Positions 6,506 to 15,001 of a DNA stretch of 15,438 nt are shown here, piece by piece (the first letter of the stretch is position 1; every line of letters starts with the position of its first letter). A program made the position numbers and the translations under genes. Source of the stretch: Bacillota bacterium. GTDB taxonomy: Bacteria; Bacillota; Clostridia; Lachnospirales; Cellulosilyticaceae. The notes below the pieces were generated by a model. It was not told the origin of the DNA. It ran no database searches and saw only the letters and a program-made list of their open reading frames with translations. The stretch is from the NCBI GenBank assembly GCA_023410675.1, contig JAEYPM010000074.1, positions 1 through 15,438 of the forward strand, written 5' to 3'.

Positions 6506-8446
6506 ATGAGTACAAAATTTAAAATACCCTTTGAGTATTCAAATAAAAATGAGTTTCATGAGAAATTAATAGGATGGATTGGTGACGTTTTATACGATAT
6601 ACTACCCGAACAGGGTTATGAAGTAAGGGATGAACAAATCTTTACAGCGTTTCAAATAGCTGATGCTTTTTGTGATAAAAAGGTTCATTTAGCTGAGGCG
6701 GGGCTTGGAACTGGGAAGACTTTTGCTTATTTATTATCAGCTATTCCTTATGCGAGATATACACGTAAGCCTGTTATTATTTCTTGTGCATCACCTGCTT
6801 TACAAGAACAGCTTGCAGCTAAGAGCGGCGATGTCAATAAACTATCTAAGTTACTTGGTCTAGAAGTAGATGCTAGAATGGCAAAAGACCCAAAACAGTA
6901 TATATGTGATGTTCGTGCAAGTGCAAGTATAGAAGAATTTGGTGAAGTGCCAGAAGAAGTGCAACAATGGATGGGGCAAGCAAGTAGGGGAGAACGTTCA
7001 GAAATACCAACTGTTACAGATAAGATATGGAAGAAAATTTCCTGGAATGAAACGATGTCTTGTGAGGTTTGCCAAAATCGTGGCTATTGCAAGCTGGTGC
7101 GTGCCAGAGCACATTATAGAGCCACTCAAGACTTAATTATTGTAGATCATGAGACTTTTTTTCATGATTTATGGACAAGAGAAGAAAAAATAGGAAGAGG
7201 GCATATGCCGATTTTACCTGATTACTCAGCTGTTATTTTTGATGAAGGTCATAAAATCATGCTCCCAGCAGCTATGCAATCGGGTCAGCAATTCATTAAA
7301 CAAGATATGGATACCTTGATTGCTTTCTTAGAAGATATACAAGGTGCTAGAAATGCATTGCATACAACAACAGAAGTACTTGAGAGAGCAGTAGATCGTT
7401 TCTTTGAAGTAGCCCGAAGGTCTGTTGCCGCTGGAGAAGATAAAGGAAGGCTCACAATTCAAATCAACGAATCATTATTAAGAGCAGCAGCGAGCTTACG
7501 TGCAGGACTTGATCAGCTCCTTATGGAGATTCAAATTGAACAAGAACTCTACTTAGAGTCTATACCTACAAGCTTAATTCAAGGCTATGAAGGGCAAATT
7601 GAAAAGGTGATGAAGGGCCTAGCTCAATTGTGCAAAGATAAAGGACAAGATGTGATTGCTTGGATAAACCAAAGGGATGATAGCTTTTGTGTGGTGCCAA
7701 GAGATTTAACGAAGAGGCTTAGTCAGGCGTTATATGCAAAGAAATTACCAGTCATTTTTAGTTCTGCAACATTAAGTAATGGAGGAGACTTTGATTACTT
7801 TATTCGTAAAATGGGATTAGAATCACCATCTAAAGCCACTATTGGAAGTCCTTTTAACATGGAAGAGCAAGTGCGTATAGCTTTTGTACCAACACCTAAA
7901 AAGAATAGCACAACTCATGATAAGATGACAAAGCGAATGGAACAACTCATTACTTTACTCCGAAGAAATGGGGGACGTGCACTGATACTGACACGTTCAT
8001 TAAGTGAAGTACGTAAAATTCGCCAGCATTTCAAAAGGAAGGAACTACCTTTTGAAATTTTATATGAAGACAAGGGAGATAGAGGCTATCTTCTTAGAAA
8101 ATTTAAGGAAGAAGAGACTTCTGTACTAGTGAGTTCAGATTTTTGGGAAGGAATTGATGTGCCAGGGGATGCTTTAACATTAGTTGTTGTTTGGCAATTG
8201 CCGTTTCCAAAGTTAGACCCATTAATAGAAGCAAAGCGAAAAGCAGTAGAAGAAGAAGGGCTAGATCCTACCGTGGCAGTGGACTATCCCGAAATGGGAC
8301 TTCAACTGAAACAAGGTTGTGGAAGGCTTATTCGAACAGAGGAAGATAAAGGGAAAATTATCTTTATGGATGAAGTACTGGGCACACCATGGGAAAAGTA
8401 TGTTAGAGACGCATTACCTGAAGGTGCTATCATTGATACGTTATAA
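6506..8446 (+). CDS. dinG: DinG-like ATP-dependent iron-sulfur DNA helicase
   Basis: A 646-residue superfamily 2 helicase of the XPD/DinG type. It shows a Q-motif-like YEVRDEQ (38-44), Walker A AGLGTGKT (65-72) and Walker B DEGH (246-249). Between them are four cysteines (C134, C186, C189, C195) spaced as in the [4Fe-4S] domain of DinG/XPD proteins. The C-terminal RecA-like domain carries FSSATLSNGG, a SDFWEGIDVPG segment and motif VI QGCGRLIR. DinG enzymes unwind DNA 5' to 3' and remove R-loops, D-loops and forks stalled by transcription. The start at ATG 6506 follows AATAGGAG with proper spacing and gives the full Q motif. It appears monocistronic: it has its own strong promoter, and the next gene begins 180 nt later behind a possible promoter. 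It is slightly shorter than E. coli DinG (about 700 residues). The gene looks intact and chromosomal rather than part of the IS relic before it. Confidence 0.93.
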   Translation: MSTKFKIPFEYSNKNEFHEKLIGWIGDVLYDILPEQGYEVRDEQIFTAFQIADAFCDKKVHLAEAGLGTGKTFAYLLSAIPYARYTRKPVIISCASPALQEQLAAKSGDVNKLSKLLGLEVDARMAKDPKQYICDVRASASIEEFGEVPEEVQQWMGQASRGERSEIPTVTDKIWKKISWNETMSCEVCQNRGYCKLVRARAHYRATQDLIIVDHETFFHDLWTREEKIGRGHMPILPDYSAVIFDEGHKIMLPAAMQSGQQFIKQDMDTLIAFLEDIQGARNALHTTTEVLERAVDRFFEVARRSVAAGEDKGRLTIQINESLLRAAASLRAGLDQLLMEIQIEQELYLESIPTSLIQGYEGQIEKVMKGLAQLCKDKGQDVIAWINQRDDSFCVVPRDLTKRLSQALYAKKLPVIFSSATLSNGGDFDYFIRKMGLESPSKATIGSPFNMEEQVRIAFVPTPKKNSTTHDKMTKRMEQLITLLRRNGGRALILTRSLSEVRKIRQHFKRKELPFEILYEDKGDRGYLLRKFKEEETSVLVSSDFWEGIDVPGDALTLVVVWQLPFPKLDPLIEAKRKAVEEEGLDPTVAVDYPEMGLQLKQGCGRLIRTEEDKGKIIFMDEVLGTPWEKYVRDALPEGAIIDTL

Positions 8447-8491
8447 GAAAGCAAAATATGATTTAACAAAAAAAGATAAAAAATGCATAAA

Positions 8492-8520
8492 TTGCACAAA
8501 AGATACTTCTAAAATTAAAT
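8492..8520 (+). promoter_or_regulatory. Candidate promoter of the biosynthetic operon
   Basis: TTGCAC (8492-8497), 17-nt spacer, TTAAAT (8515-8520), in the 180-nt gap between the helicase and the transporter. The leader would be about 100 nt. TGATAATGTG just downstream is an alternative -10 region. No operator is identifiable. Confidence 0.4.
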
Positions 8521-8627
8521 AAAATGTGATAATGTGTATATATTAAACGAACTTTGCCAACACATCAAATATTTTGTAATCACTAAGAGATTAACAAGTC
8601 TGATAATTTATAAATGTTGGAGGGCAT

Positions 8628-11600
8628 ATGAAATATAATTTTTCTAAAAAATCATATTATTTTTTAATTTTTATTATAGGAATATTAGTTATAGTTTCTA
8701 GTGTTTACGCTTATTTTAACTTGGATTGTTTTTCTTATACACCATTAAAAAATGGTCCTGAGTTATCTTCACCTGTATTTTGCAAAGTGGCTTACAATGG
8801 AGACCAGTACTATATAGATCAAGGTAATTTTCGTATTGTTGCAATAAATAAAGAAGGTAAATGTAAATGGACATACGTCAATACGGATGCAAGTTATAAA
8901 GAAATTGTACAAGCTCCGGATGGCAGGATATTTGTAACAAATTATCACTATATTAATGAAGCTGCCATTTCGAGCATTTCTATTGATGAGTTTTCTTCTT
9001 CTGGCGAATTTTTGGGTAGTATCTATTCCGTTTCTTATCCTGTTAAATATCTTTTTGATAGAACAAGCCAAATCATGGATTTGCAGTTTTTTGATGATAC
9101 CCTTGGCTTTGTTACAAGAACAGACGACAAGCTTATTTTATATTGTATAAATTTAAACGAAAATAATAAACTGCAGCTCAGAGCCTCGGTTTCTTGGGAT
9201 AACAAAAAAGAGCATGCCATCAAATACTGTTATGATTATGATAAAGAAATGTTTTATGTTATCACTGCTCTTGGAAATATTTATGAAATAGCAATCAATG
9301 AAAATGATGCTAAACGACTTCCTTATCCAAAACAAGATGGCTTTAACATTCCATACGCCATGACACTTGTGGGTGATCATCTTGCTATTTCGGATATTGG
9401 TTCACGAACTATAAAGCTTTATGATGGCGAAAGCTTTAGCACGATAGCCACTATGAAGAATGGTGATGACTTTTTCACATATCCTACTCTTTACTATTCT
9501 ATTGCGAGTGCTAGTCAAAACGAAGTTACGCTTACATCCGGTTATGATGTTTATCTTCTTAATGTTCATACAGCAATATTAACGCCAATAAATACAGAGA
9601 TTGCATTTTCCACTGGGGAACATATGCGCATTATTTTTACTTGGGCTTGCGGTCTTGTTTTGCTCGTTGTTGGAGCTGGATTAATTATTGCTTTTGCAAT
9701 ATATTATTACAAAAAATCAGATGTTACAGATTTTACATATAATTTTATGATGATAATAATTGTTGTAGCTATATCAGCACTTATTGTTGCTAACTATACA
9801 ACGATTACTTACAATGCTTATCAAGATAGTGCAATTGACAACATTTCTTCAATTGGTAGCTTAATAGCCAAAAATATTTCTGCAGAGGATGTAAAAAATA
9901 TAGATTCCTTGGAAGATTATAACTCCCAAAGTTATAAAAATATAGTGGATTTCCTTAATGATAATTCAAACACCTCGGATAATACTGTTTTTAACGTTGG
10001 GGAATCAGGTTTGACTCAAAAAGATAAGGGTTGGAATGAGAATATTTATTTTGGAATTAATAAATTTTTTGACGGGAGACTTTATTTTATTTTGGCAATG
10101 CCTGAAGAAGCGGGAGCTATATACCCATTGGAGGTTGCAGAAAAAGAGGCAATCGACTTATTACTCGAGAAGAACACACTAGTTTATCCGGATTATGTAG
10201 GTTACTTTGGTTCCTATTGCCTGGTTCAAGTTCCCATCATTTCAGATGCCGACGAAGTAGTTGGAACTGTTGAGGTAGGGTTCAATAAAAACAATTTTAT
10301 TAAAGAAATAAGAGCAAAGCAACAACAAATCATTATTACAATCACAGTAGTTTTGGTGCTGTGTTTATTGCTTTTAAAAGAAACTATCTTTTTTGTAAAG
10401 TTCTTTTTCTCAAAGCGTTCCTTAGCACAAGATCAACTTATTGACGCGAGTTCGGTCAGAACGCCAATGTTTTTGGGTCGAACTGCCTACGCTATATCTA
10501 TCGTATGTGGTCCACTGTTTGCTATGCAATTATACAATGAAACCTTTGTATTTTCAAAAGAAATTGCTGTGGCAATTGCTTATTCATCTACGCTTTTGTT
10601 TGTTGGCATCTTCGCAGTTGTTTCAGGCAATCTTGCAAAGAAAGTGCCACTTAATCGGTTGATTGCAATCAGTACCATAATAGCTATCATGGGAGAACTG
10701 ACTGCAGCTAGCTCTAGCGAACTCATACAGTTCATTATTGGCAGATGTTTATTTGGAGCTGGTGCAGGTATGATACTTAATGTCTTAGATACAATGGTGG
10801 CTATGCAACCGGATGAACAGCAAGTAACTAGAGGGTTTACGATGAGTAGTGCGGGCGGACAAGCTGGAAGCATTTTCGGTGTGGGCATAGGCGCTACTGT
10901 TATGATGAATTTGGGTTATCCAGGGGTATATGTTGTTTCTGCTATTATACTTTGTGTTCTCTTTGTTATATCTCTTCTTTTGTACAACAGACATAATATT
11001 CCTGATGCCACAGATTTAGTAGAAGAGAATGCTGGCATGAGTTTTGTGGATTTTGTACGGAATAAACGTGTAATAGCTTATGTTTTCTTTTTAGCTGTGC
11101 CTTATTTCCTTTGCTTGGGATTTGTTGAATATTACCTTCCATTGGCAGGAAAAGACTACGGCCTGAACGAACAGGAAATTTCATATATTGTAATTATTTT
11201 TGGACTAATAGCTATTGCCTTTGGTCCGTTGCTTACCAAAAAGCTCATGTCACTATTTGATTCCTATATTGTACTTATTATATCTACTGTCATTGTGTCT
11301 GCAGCAATAATATATTACGCACTTAATCAATCGGTCCTTGGACTTGTGCTTTCCAGCATTGCCTTTGCTTTTGCTGATAGCTTTTTCGAATCGGTGCAAA
11401 ACATCTATTTCACTCAGTTGCCTGAATCAATTAGATATGGGCAAGGTAGCACACTTGCATTCAGCAATATTGTTATTGGTGTTGCTGGGATGGGGCAGTC
11501 CTACTTATTTGCCTTTGCCATGATTTTTGGTATTAAGCCTGCTTTTTTAATAATTGGTGCTTGCTTCCTTGTATTAACAGTAATATTCCTAATACTTAAT

Positions 11601-11645
11601 CTAGGCAAAAAGGAGAGGATCTATGATCGTTCAACCAATTTGTGA
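8628..11645 (+). CDS. Sensor-transporter fusion: propeller-like and Cache-like regions plus MFS
   Basis: This 1005-residue membrane protein starts with an anchor helix (about 10-30). An extracellular region (about 45-325) of short repeated strand blocks looks like a beta-propeller (for example ITALGNIYEIAIN, VGDHLAISDIGSRTIKLYD). Two membrane helices (about 335-360 and 370-392) follow, then a second extracellular region (about 395-562). This begins with a long helix and ends in YCLVQVPIISDADEVVGTVEVGF in the manner of a Cache sensor domain. After a further helix (about 567-592) comes a complete MFS-like unit (about 618-992, ~12 helices), with a degenerate motif A (SGNLAKKVPLNRL, 666-678) and the glycine-rich GRCLFGAGAG (705-714). 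The probable role is export of the operon's product, perhaps gated by an extracellular ligand. MFS proteins are usually 400-500 residues, so the front half is an extra module. The ribosome site GGAGG lies 4 nt before ATG 8628, closer than usual. Its end overlaps the next gene by 23 nt. Confidence 0.8.
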   Translation: MKYNFSKKSYYFLIFIIGILVIVSSVYAYFNLDCFSYTPLKNGPELSSPVFCKVAYNGDQYYIDQGNFRIVAINKEGKCKWTYVNTDASYKEIVQAPDGRIFVTNYHYINEAAISSISIDEFSSSGEFLGSIYSVSYPVKYLFDRTSQIMDLQFFDDTLGFVTRTDDKLILYCINLNENNKLQLRASVSWDNKKEHAIKYCYDYDKEMFYVITALGNIYEIAINENDAKRLPYPKQDGFNIPYAMTLVGDHLAISDIGSRTIKLYDGESFSTIATMKNGDDFFTYPTLYYSIASASQNEVTLTSGYDVYLLNVHTAILTPINTEIAFSTGEHMRIIFTWACGLVLLVVGAGLIIAFAIYYYKKSDVTDFTYNFMMIIIVVAISALIVANYTTITYNAYQDSAIDNISSIGSLIAKNISAEDVKNIDSLEDYNSQSYKNIVDFLNDNSNTSDNTVFNVGESGLTQKDKGWNENIYFGINKFFDGRLYFILAMPEEAGAIYPLEVAEKEAIDLLLEKNTLVYPDYVGYFGSYCLVQVPIISDADEVVGTVEVGFNKNNFIKEIRAKQQQIIITITVVLVLCLLLLKETIFFVKFFFSKRSLAQDQLIDASSVRTPMFLGRTAYAISIVCGPLFAMQLYNETFVFSKEIAVAIAYSSTLLFVGIFAVVSGNLAKKVPLNRLIAISTIIAIMGELTAASSSELIQFIIGRCLFGAGAGMILNVLDTMVAMQPDEQQVTRGFTMSSAGGQAGSIFGVGIGATVMMNLGYPGVYVVSAIILCVLFVISLLLYNRHNIPDATDLVEENAGMSFVDFVRNKRVIAYVFFLAVPYFLCLGFVEYYLPLAGKDYGLNEQEISYIVIIFGLIAIAFGPLLTKKLMSLFDSYIVLIISTVIVSAAIIYYALNQSVLGLVLSSIAFAFADSFFESVQNIYFTQLPESIRYGQGSTLAFSNIVIGVAGMGQSYLFAFAMIFGIKPAFLIIGACFLVLTVIFLILNLGKKERIYDRSTNL

Positions 11646-12861
11646 TGAACAGCAATATATTTTTAATGTAAATGAAGTGTGCAATAGTATCCCTATGAAA
11701 ATATCCTATTCAATGAGATTTTTAAAAAGCTTTTCTGCGGAGGAACTCTCCTTGGCAGTTGAAAAATGTATAAAGACAGCCGATGTTTTTGCAACAAGGT
11801 GTGTTGTAAAGGACGGCCATCAGTATATGGCATTTTTACCCTATCAGAAAAAGGACATTCCTGTTTTTGATTTTTCTAGTGAAGAAGAATATCAAATTTT
11901 TTATAGCCAAGATAGAATAGCCAAGATAAATAATAGAGATCAACTTTATGACCTATTTATTTTTTCAATATCGGGTTCTTATTATCATCTCCACTTTATT
12001 TTTAATCACTTGATATTTGACGGAATATCAGCGTTAGTACTATCTGAGAAGATACAAGAGGTTTTGCTTAATCCAAACGTAGAAATTAAATGGCACCCCT
12101 TTTCTGCCCACTTGGATAGTATAAATCATTATAATGAAAGCGAAAAATATTTTTCGGATAAAGCATTTTGGGAAGATAGATTTTTGGAAATTTCTAAAAG
12201 TGAATATCTTTTTAGTGATGTGATTGATACCAATGAGTCACTCATTAAAAGCTTGACTTTCCAGACAAGCCCAAAACTAAAAGAGCTTTTGTTTGCGTAT
12301 TGCACTAAAAACAATATTTCACCGCATATGTTGATTGTTGCAGTACTTGCACAGAATATAAATGAGAAAACGGGGTGTAAACGTTTTTATTTTGAAATCC
12401 CTATTGCAAACCGTGTGGGAGCAAATGAAAAAAATAGCATAGGTATTTATGAAACTACTTTTCCATTTATTTTTGATTTCACAAGATATAGTAATATTTT
12501 TGATTTAATTGAGTCTATTCATATACAGTCTACGGATTATTATAAACATAGAAATTTTGATTGGACTTCAAAAATAAGTTCTGAGCCCTATGAAAAAAAA
12601 TATGGAAGATACATACCACAGTTTTGCTTTTCGTATTTATGCTGTAATAAAAAGCCATCAGTTTCATTTGCGACATTACATCATCACCATTCTGAAACTG
12701 ATGTTATGCCTATGAGTTTATTTATATCGGACTACCTCGATTGGGAGTCTATGACGTTTTGTTATACGTATTGGGTAGACTACTTTACGGATGAAGAAGT
12801 TACAGAAATACATCATGATATTGAAACGAGAATAGCAAATATAATTAGGGATAAAATTTAA
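11623..12861 (+). CDS. Stand-alone condensation-domain protein, NRPS-like
   Basis: This 412-residue protein resembles a single NRPS condensation (C) domain (usually ~430 residues), in the CoA-dependent/chloramphenicol acetyltransferase-like fold. The active-site motif is N128-H129-L-I-F-D133-G134: catalytic second His, Asp and Gly of HHxxxDG are kept, and the first His is Asn. Later parts also fit: KAFWEDRF (180-187), PIANRVG (260-266) before a segment like the C5 motif (IGIYETTFPF), and a C-terminal region with WESMTFCYTYWVDYF. It has no attached adenylation or carrier domain. It should form an amide or ester between an acyl group held on the carrier protein and a free nucleophile. The start ATG 11623 lies behind AAGGAGAGG inside the end of the transporter gene (23-nt overlap), implying translational coupling. 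An acyltransferase of the PapA/WES type is the main alternative. Confidence 0.85.
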   Translation: MIVQPICDEQQYIFNVNEVCNSIPMKISYSMRFLKSFSAEELSLAVEKCIKTADVFATRCVVKDGHQYMAFLPYQKKDIPVFDFSSEEEYQIFYSQDRIAKINNRDQLYDLFIFSISGSYYHLHFIFNHLIFDGISALVLSEKIQEVLLNPNVEIKWHPFSAHLDSINHYNESEKYFSDKAFWEDRFLEISKSEYLFSDVIDTNESLIKSLTFQTSPKLKELLFAYCTKNNISPHMLIVAVLAQNINEKTGCKRFYFEIPIANRVGANEKNSIGIYETTFPFIFDFTRYSNIFDLIESIHIQSTDYYKHRNFDWTSKISSEPYEKKYGRYIPQFCFSYLCCNKKPSVSFATLHHHHSETDVMPMSLFISDYLDWESMTFCYTYWVDYFTDEEVTEIHHDIETRIANIIRDKI

Positions 12862-12880
12862 TGACGATGGGGGAATATGG

Positions 12881-14377
12881 ATGTTTGAAAACATTTCAAC
12901 GATCAGTGAATTACTTTCTTTAACCTCAGGTTACTATGGCGAAAAACCGGCATTTTCCTATTTAATAGACGGAAAAATGTATTCGGTTTCCTATTCTGAT
13001 TTTGAGAAACAGGTTACTACGGCAGCAAAATCACTTATCTTAAAGGGTATTACAAACAGCAAGATATCTATTGCATCGGAAAATTCGTATTACTGCATAA
13101 TGTGGGCCTATGCTGTACCGCTTTCGGGTAATGTTCTTGTTATGATAGACAACTTGACAACAATACAGGATAAAGCTTATGTGGTAGAGCATAGCGATAC
13201 CTCCTGCCTCATTTATTCCGCGTTTAATCAGCCGTTTTGTGACTATATAAAAGATAATAATAAAAGTGTTACGAATACAATTTGTATAGAAATGGATACT
13301 GAGGAGTGTTTGAGTAGTGAATTAGGAGTCACATTGCCAAACAATGACGGCTTAGAAATGTCCTATATATTCTATACTTCCGGAACAACAGGCAGACCCA
13401 AAGGTGTGATGCAGTCGCAAATTAATTTGCTCCGTAATGACCTTTATTTTTCATATAGTTTAAAAGTGAAAGACTCTATCTATCTCATGTTGCCATTAAG
13501 TCATATTCTTCCTTTTGCTAATGTTGTGCTTGCTTCCATGTATTCTGGTGCTAATATATTCATTTCAGCAGGGCTAAGGCATATCTGGAGTGAAATGCGG
13601 GAAGCCATGCCGTATTGTATCTTTGCAGTACCAGCAGTGTTATCCTATTTTGATAAAACGATTAATGCTACAGCACAAGAATTAATGAAGACGAGTAATA
13701 TGATAGATAATTTTTCTGCACGTAAAAAAGCTGTTAACCAATTATTTGGGGAAAATTTAAGAATCATTCCAATAGGCGGTGCACCACTAAATTTAGACAT
13801 TGCAAAGCGTATGCAGGAGTTAGACATCTTGGTACTTAATGGATATGGGCTTACTGAAACGTGTGGATCAATAACAGTAAATCCAAATGATGATAATCGG
13901 CTTGGAAGTGTTGGACGAGTAAATTTCAATTCTGAAGCAAAAGTTGTAGAAGGAGAGCTTGCGTTTAAAAGTCCGTACTTATTTAAAGGATATTACAAGG
14001 ATTTAGAGGCTACCAAAGATGTATTTGATGGTGAATGGTTTTTAAGTGGAGATTTAGGATATATTGAAGATAACTATGTCTTTATTACTGGCAGAAAAAA
14101 GAATGTGATTGTACTACCAAATGGAAAAAATGTAAGCCCGGAAGAACTTGAAATGGAATTGTTAAAAATTGAAGAAATTATAGAGGTGGTAGTTTGTGAG
14201 CAAAACGAAAAACTTACAGCTAAAGTCTACTCTGAGCATGATGAAAAGATAATCCGTAAAAAAATAAATGAAATGAATAAGCATTTATCTTCATATAAGC
14301 AAATTGAAAATGTTGTGTTTTACGCTGAGGAATTTCCTAAAACTGCGAGCAAAAAAATTAAAAGAGGAGAGATTTAA
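12881..14377 (+). CDS. Acyl-adenylating ligase, fatty-acid-type AMP-binding enzyme
   Basis: This 498-residue ANL-superfamily enzyme carries YTSGTTGRPKG (165-175, phosphate loop), GYGLTE (321-326), SGDLGY (389-394) and the hinge region TGRKKNVIVLPNGKNVSPEELE (403-424). The C-terminal lysine motif is FPKTASKKIKR (485-495), with K492 at the catalytic position. The hinge wording is typical of long-chain fatty-acid ligases rather than amino-acid-activating domains, so a fatty or aryl acid is the likelier substrate. The position before the catalytic Lys, normally Gly, is Lys491. The enzyme would form an acyl-AMP and pass the acyl group to the carrier protein encoded next. The start ATG 12881 follows GGGGGAA with 5 nt spacing; the gap to the preceding gene is 19 nt. 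An alternative is an acyl-CoA synthetase, but the adjacent carrier gene favours acyl-ACP formation. Confidence 0.88.
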   Translation: MFENISTISELLSLTSGYYGEKPAFSYLIDGKMYSVSYSDFEKQVTTAAKSLILKGITNSKISIASENSYYCIMWAYAVPLSGNVLVMIDNLTTIQDKAYVVEHSDTSCLIYSAFNQPFCDYIKDNNKSVTNTICIEMDTEECLSSELGVTLPNNDGLEMSYIFYTSGTTGRPKGVMQSQINLLRNDLYFSYSLKVKDSIYLMLPLSHILPFANVVLASMYSGANIFISAGLRHIWSEMREAMPYCIFAVPAVLSYFDKTINATAQELMKTSNMIDNFSARKKAVNQLFGENLRIIPIGGAPLNLDIAKRMQELDILVLNGYGLTETCGSITVNPNDDNRLGSVGRVNFNSEAKVVEGELAFKSPYLFKGYYKDLEATKDVFDGEWFLSGDLGYIEDNYVFITGRKKNVIVLPNGKNVSPEELEMELLKIEEIIEVVVCEQNEKLTAKVYSEHDEKIIRKKINEMNKHLSSYKQIENVVFYAEEFPKTASKKIKRGEI

Positions 14378-14378
14378 T

Positions 14379-14597
14379 ATGCTTACCGAAGTGATAGAGA
14401 TTATTAAAGAAACATTTTCCCCATCCATTGAAGTTACAGGAGACACAGCTATTAAAAATGATTTGCAACTGGATTCATTTGAAATTATAAATCTGATATG
14501 TATATTGGAAAATAGATATAAAATTGAGATTGATGAAATGGATGTATATTCTTTGGTAACAGTTAATGATATTTGTGATTATCTTGCTGATAAATAA
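14379..14597 (+). CDS. Acyl carrier protein (phosphopantetheine-binding)
   Basis: This 72-residue acidic, four-helix carrier protein has the attachment motif LQLDSFE, where S33 is the likely phosphopantetheine serine following D32. The sequence ends with the usual VNDICDYL helix. The start ATG 14379 is one nucleotide after the ligase stop (TAATATG), and AAGAGGAGAG at 14361-14370 gives a good ribosome site inside the ligase gene. The tight coupling suggests the ligase and carrier are made in matched amounts and work as a pair, as DltA and DltC do in D-alanine transfer or as discrete A and T domains do in small NRPS systems. A longer frame beginning at 14304 would overlap the ligase gene and add a non-ACP tail, so it is rejected. 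No phosphopantetheinyl transferase gene is nearby; a host enzyme must modify it. Confidence 0.92.
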   Translation: MLTEVIEIIKETFSPSIEVTGDTAIKNDLQLDSFEIINLICILENRYKIEIDEMDVYSLVTVNDICDYLADK

Positions 14598-14790
14598 ACT
14601 GTAATTAATAGATGTTTACCTGTTTTAAGATATTAAGCTCCCGCGTAGCGATATCGCTGAAGCCATGAGGGCAGACAGAGGAATGGTATTTCAATCATAG
14701 ACTCTGAAAAGAAGAACATTTCATCAGGACAGGGAGAAATGTTGAATGAGTAAATGTGCCCACGAACAGCATTTTTCAAAAATCAACCCA

Positions 14791-14912
14791 AAACCCATTG
14801 ACATGTTTTCACGTACAAATACTATAAAAAATGCCCCACAGACATCAACTCCATCAACTTAAAACACGTTGAGACTGTAGTGTTGCTGCCTAAACAAACC
14901 CTAGTAATATGA
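14791..14912 (+). pseudogene. C-terminal scrap of a 23S rRNA uracil methyltransferase (RlmD/RumA-like)
   Basis: Two short stretches match the C-terminal signature of this family: KPIDMFSRTN (about 14791-14820) and, after an unrelated ~45-nt insert in another frame, HVETVVLLPKQ (14865-14897). In intact enzymes the two run together as a single P-x-D-M-F-P-x-T-x-H-V-E-T-V-x-L-L segment. The rest of the gene is absent. This is probably debris captured during IS activity rather than a gene that was always here. The call rests on two short matches, so it is tentative. Confidence 0.45.
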
Positions 14913-14999
14913 AGACTTAGAGCGAATAGACGCTTTAAGCCTTGATGTATTTTTAGGATGAATGGAATTTTGGGAACATATCTTTAGGGGGCGGGTTAC
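14900..14999 (+). repeat. IS-end-like repeat with hairpin, copy 2
   Basis: Related to 6251-6356 and in the same orientation. It starts CCTAGTAA, has an imperfect hairpin (about 14909-14924 with 14931-14946) followed by TTTTT, and ends in GGGGGCGGGTTAC. Here no IS66 gene precedes it, and the IS3 relic begins immediately after it. It looks like a lone right end of an IS66-type element, on the assumption that the copy 1 placement is right. Confidence 0.55.
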
Positions 15000-15001
15000 T
15001 A

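Noticed and set aside
14304..14378. Extended N-terminus for the acyl carrier protein
   Set aside because: This part is an out-of-frame reading of the ligase 3' end; ATG 14379 has its own ribosome site and gives a normal-length carrier.
14626..14700. Short frame with LPRSDIAEAMRADRG and a 12-bp palindrome AGCGATATCGCT (14647-14658)
   Set aside because: It looks vaguely like a helix-turn-helix scrap, but it is too short and has no start or conserved signature to name.
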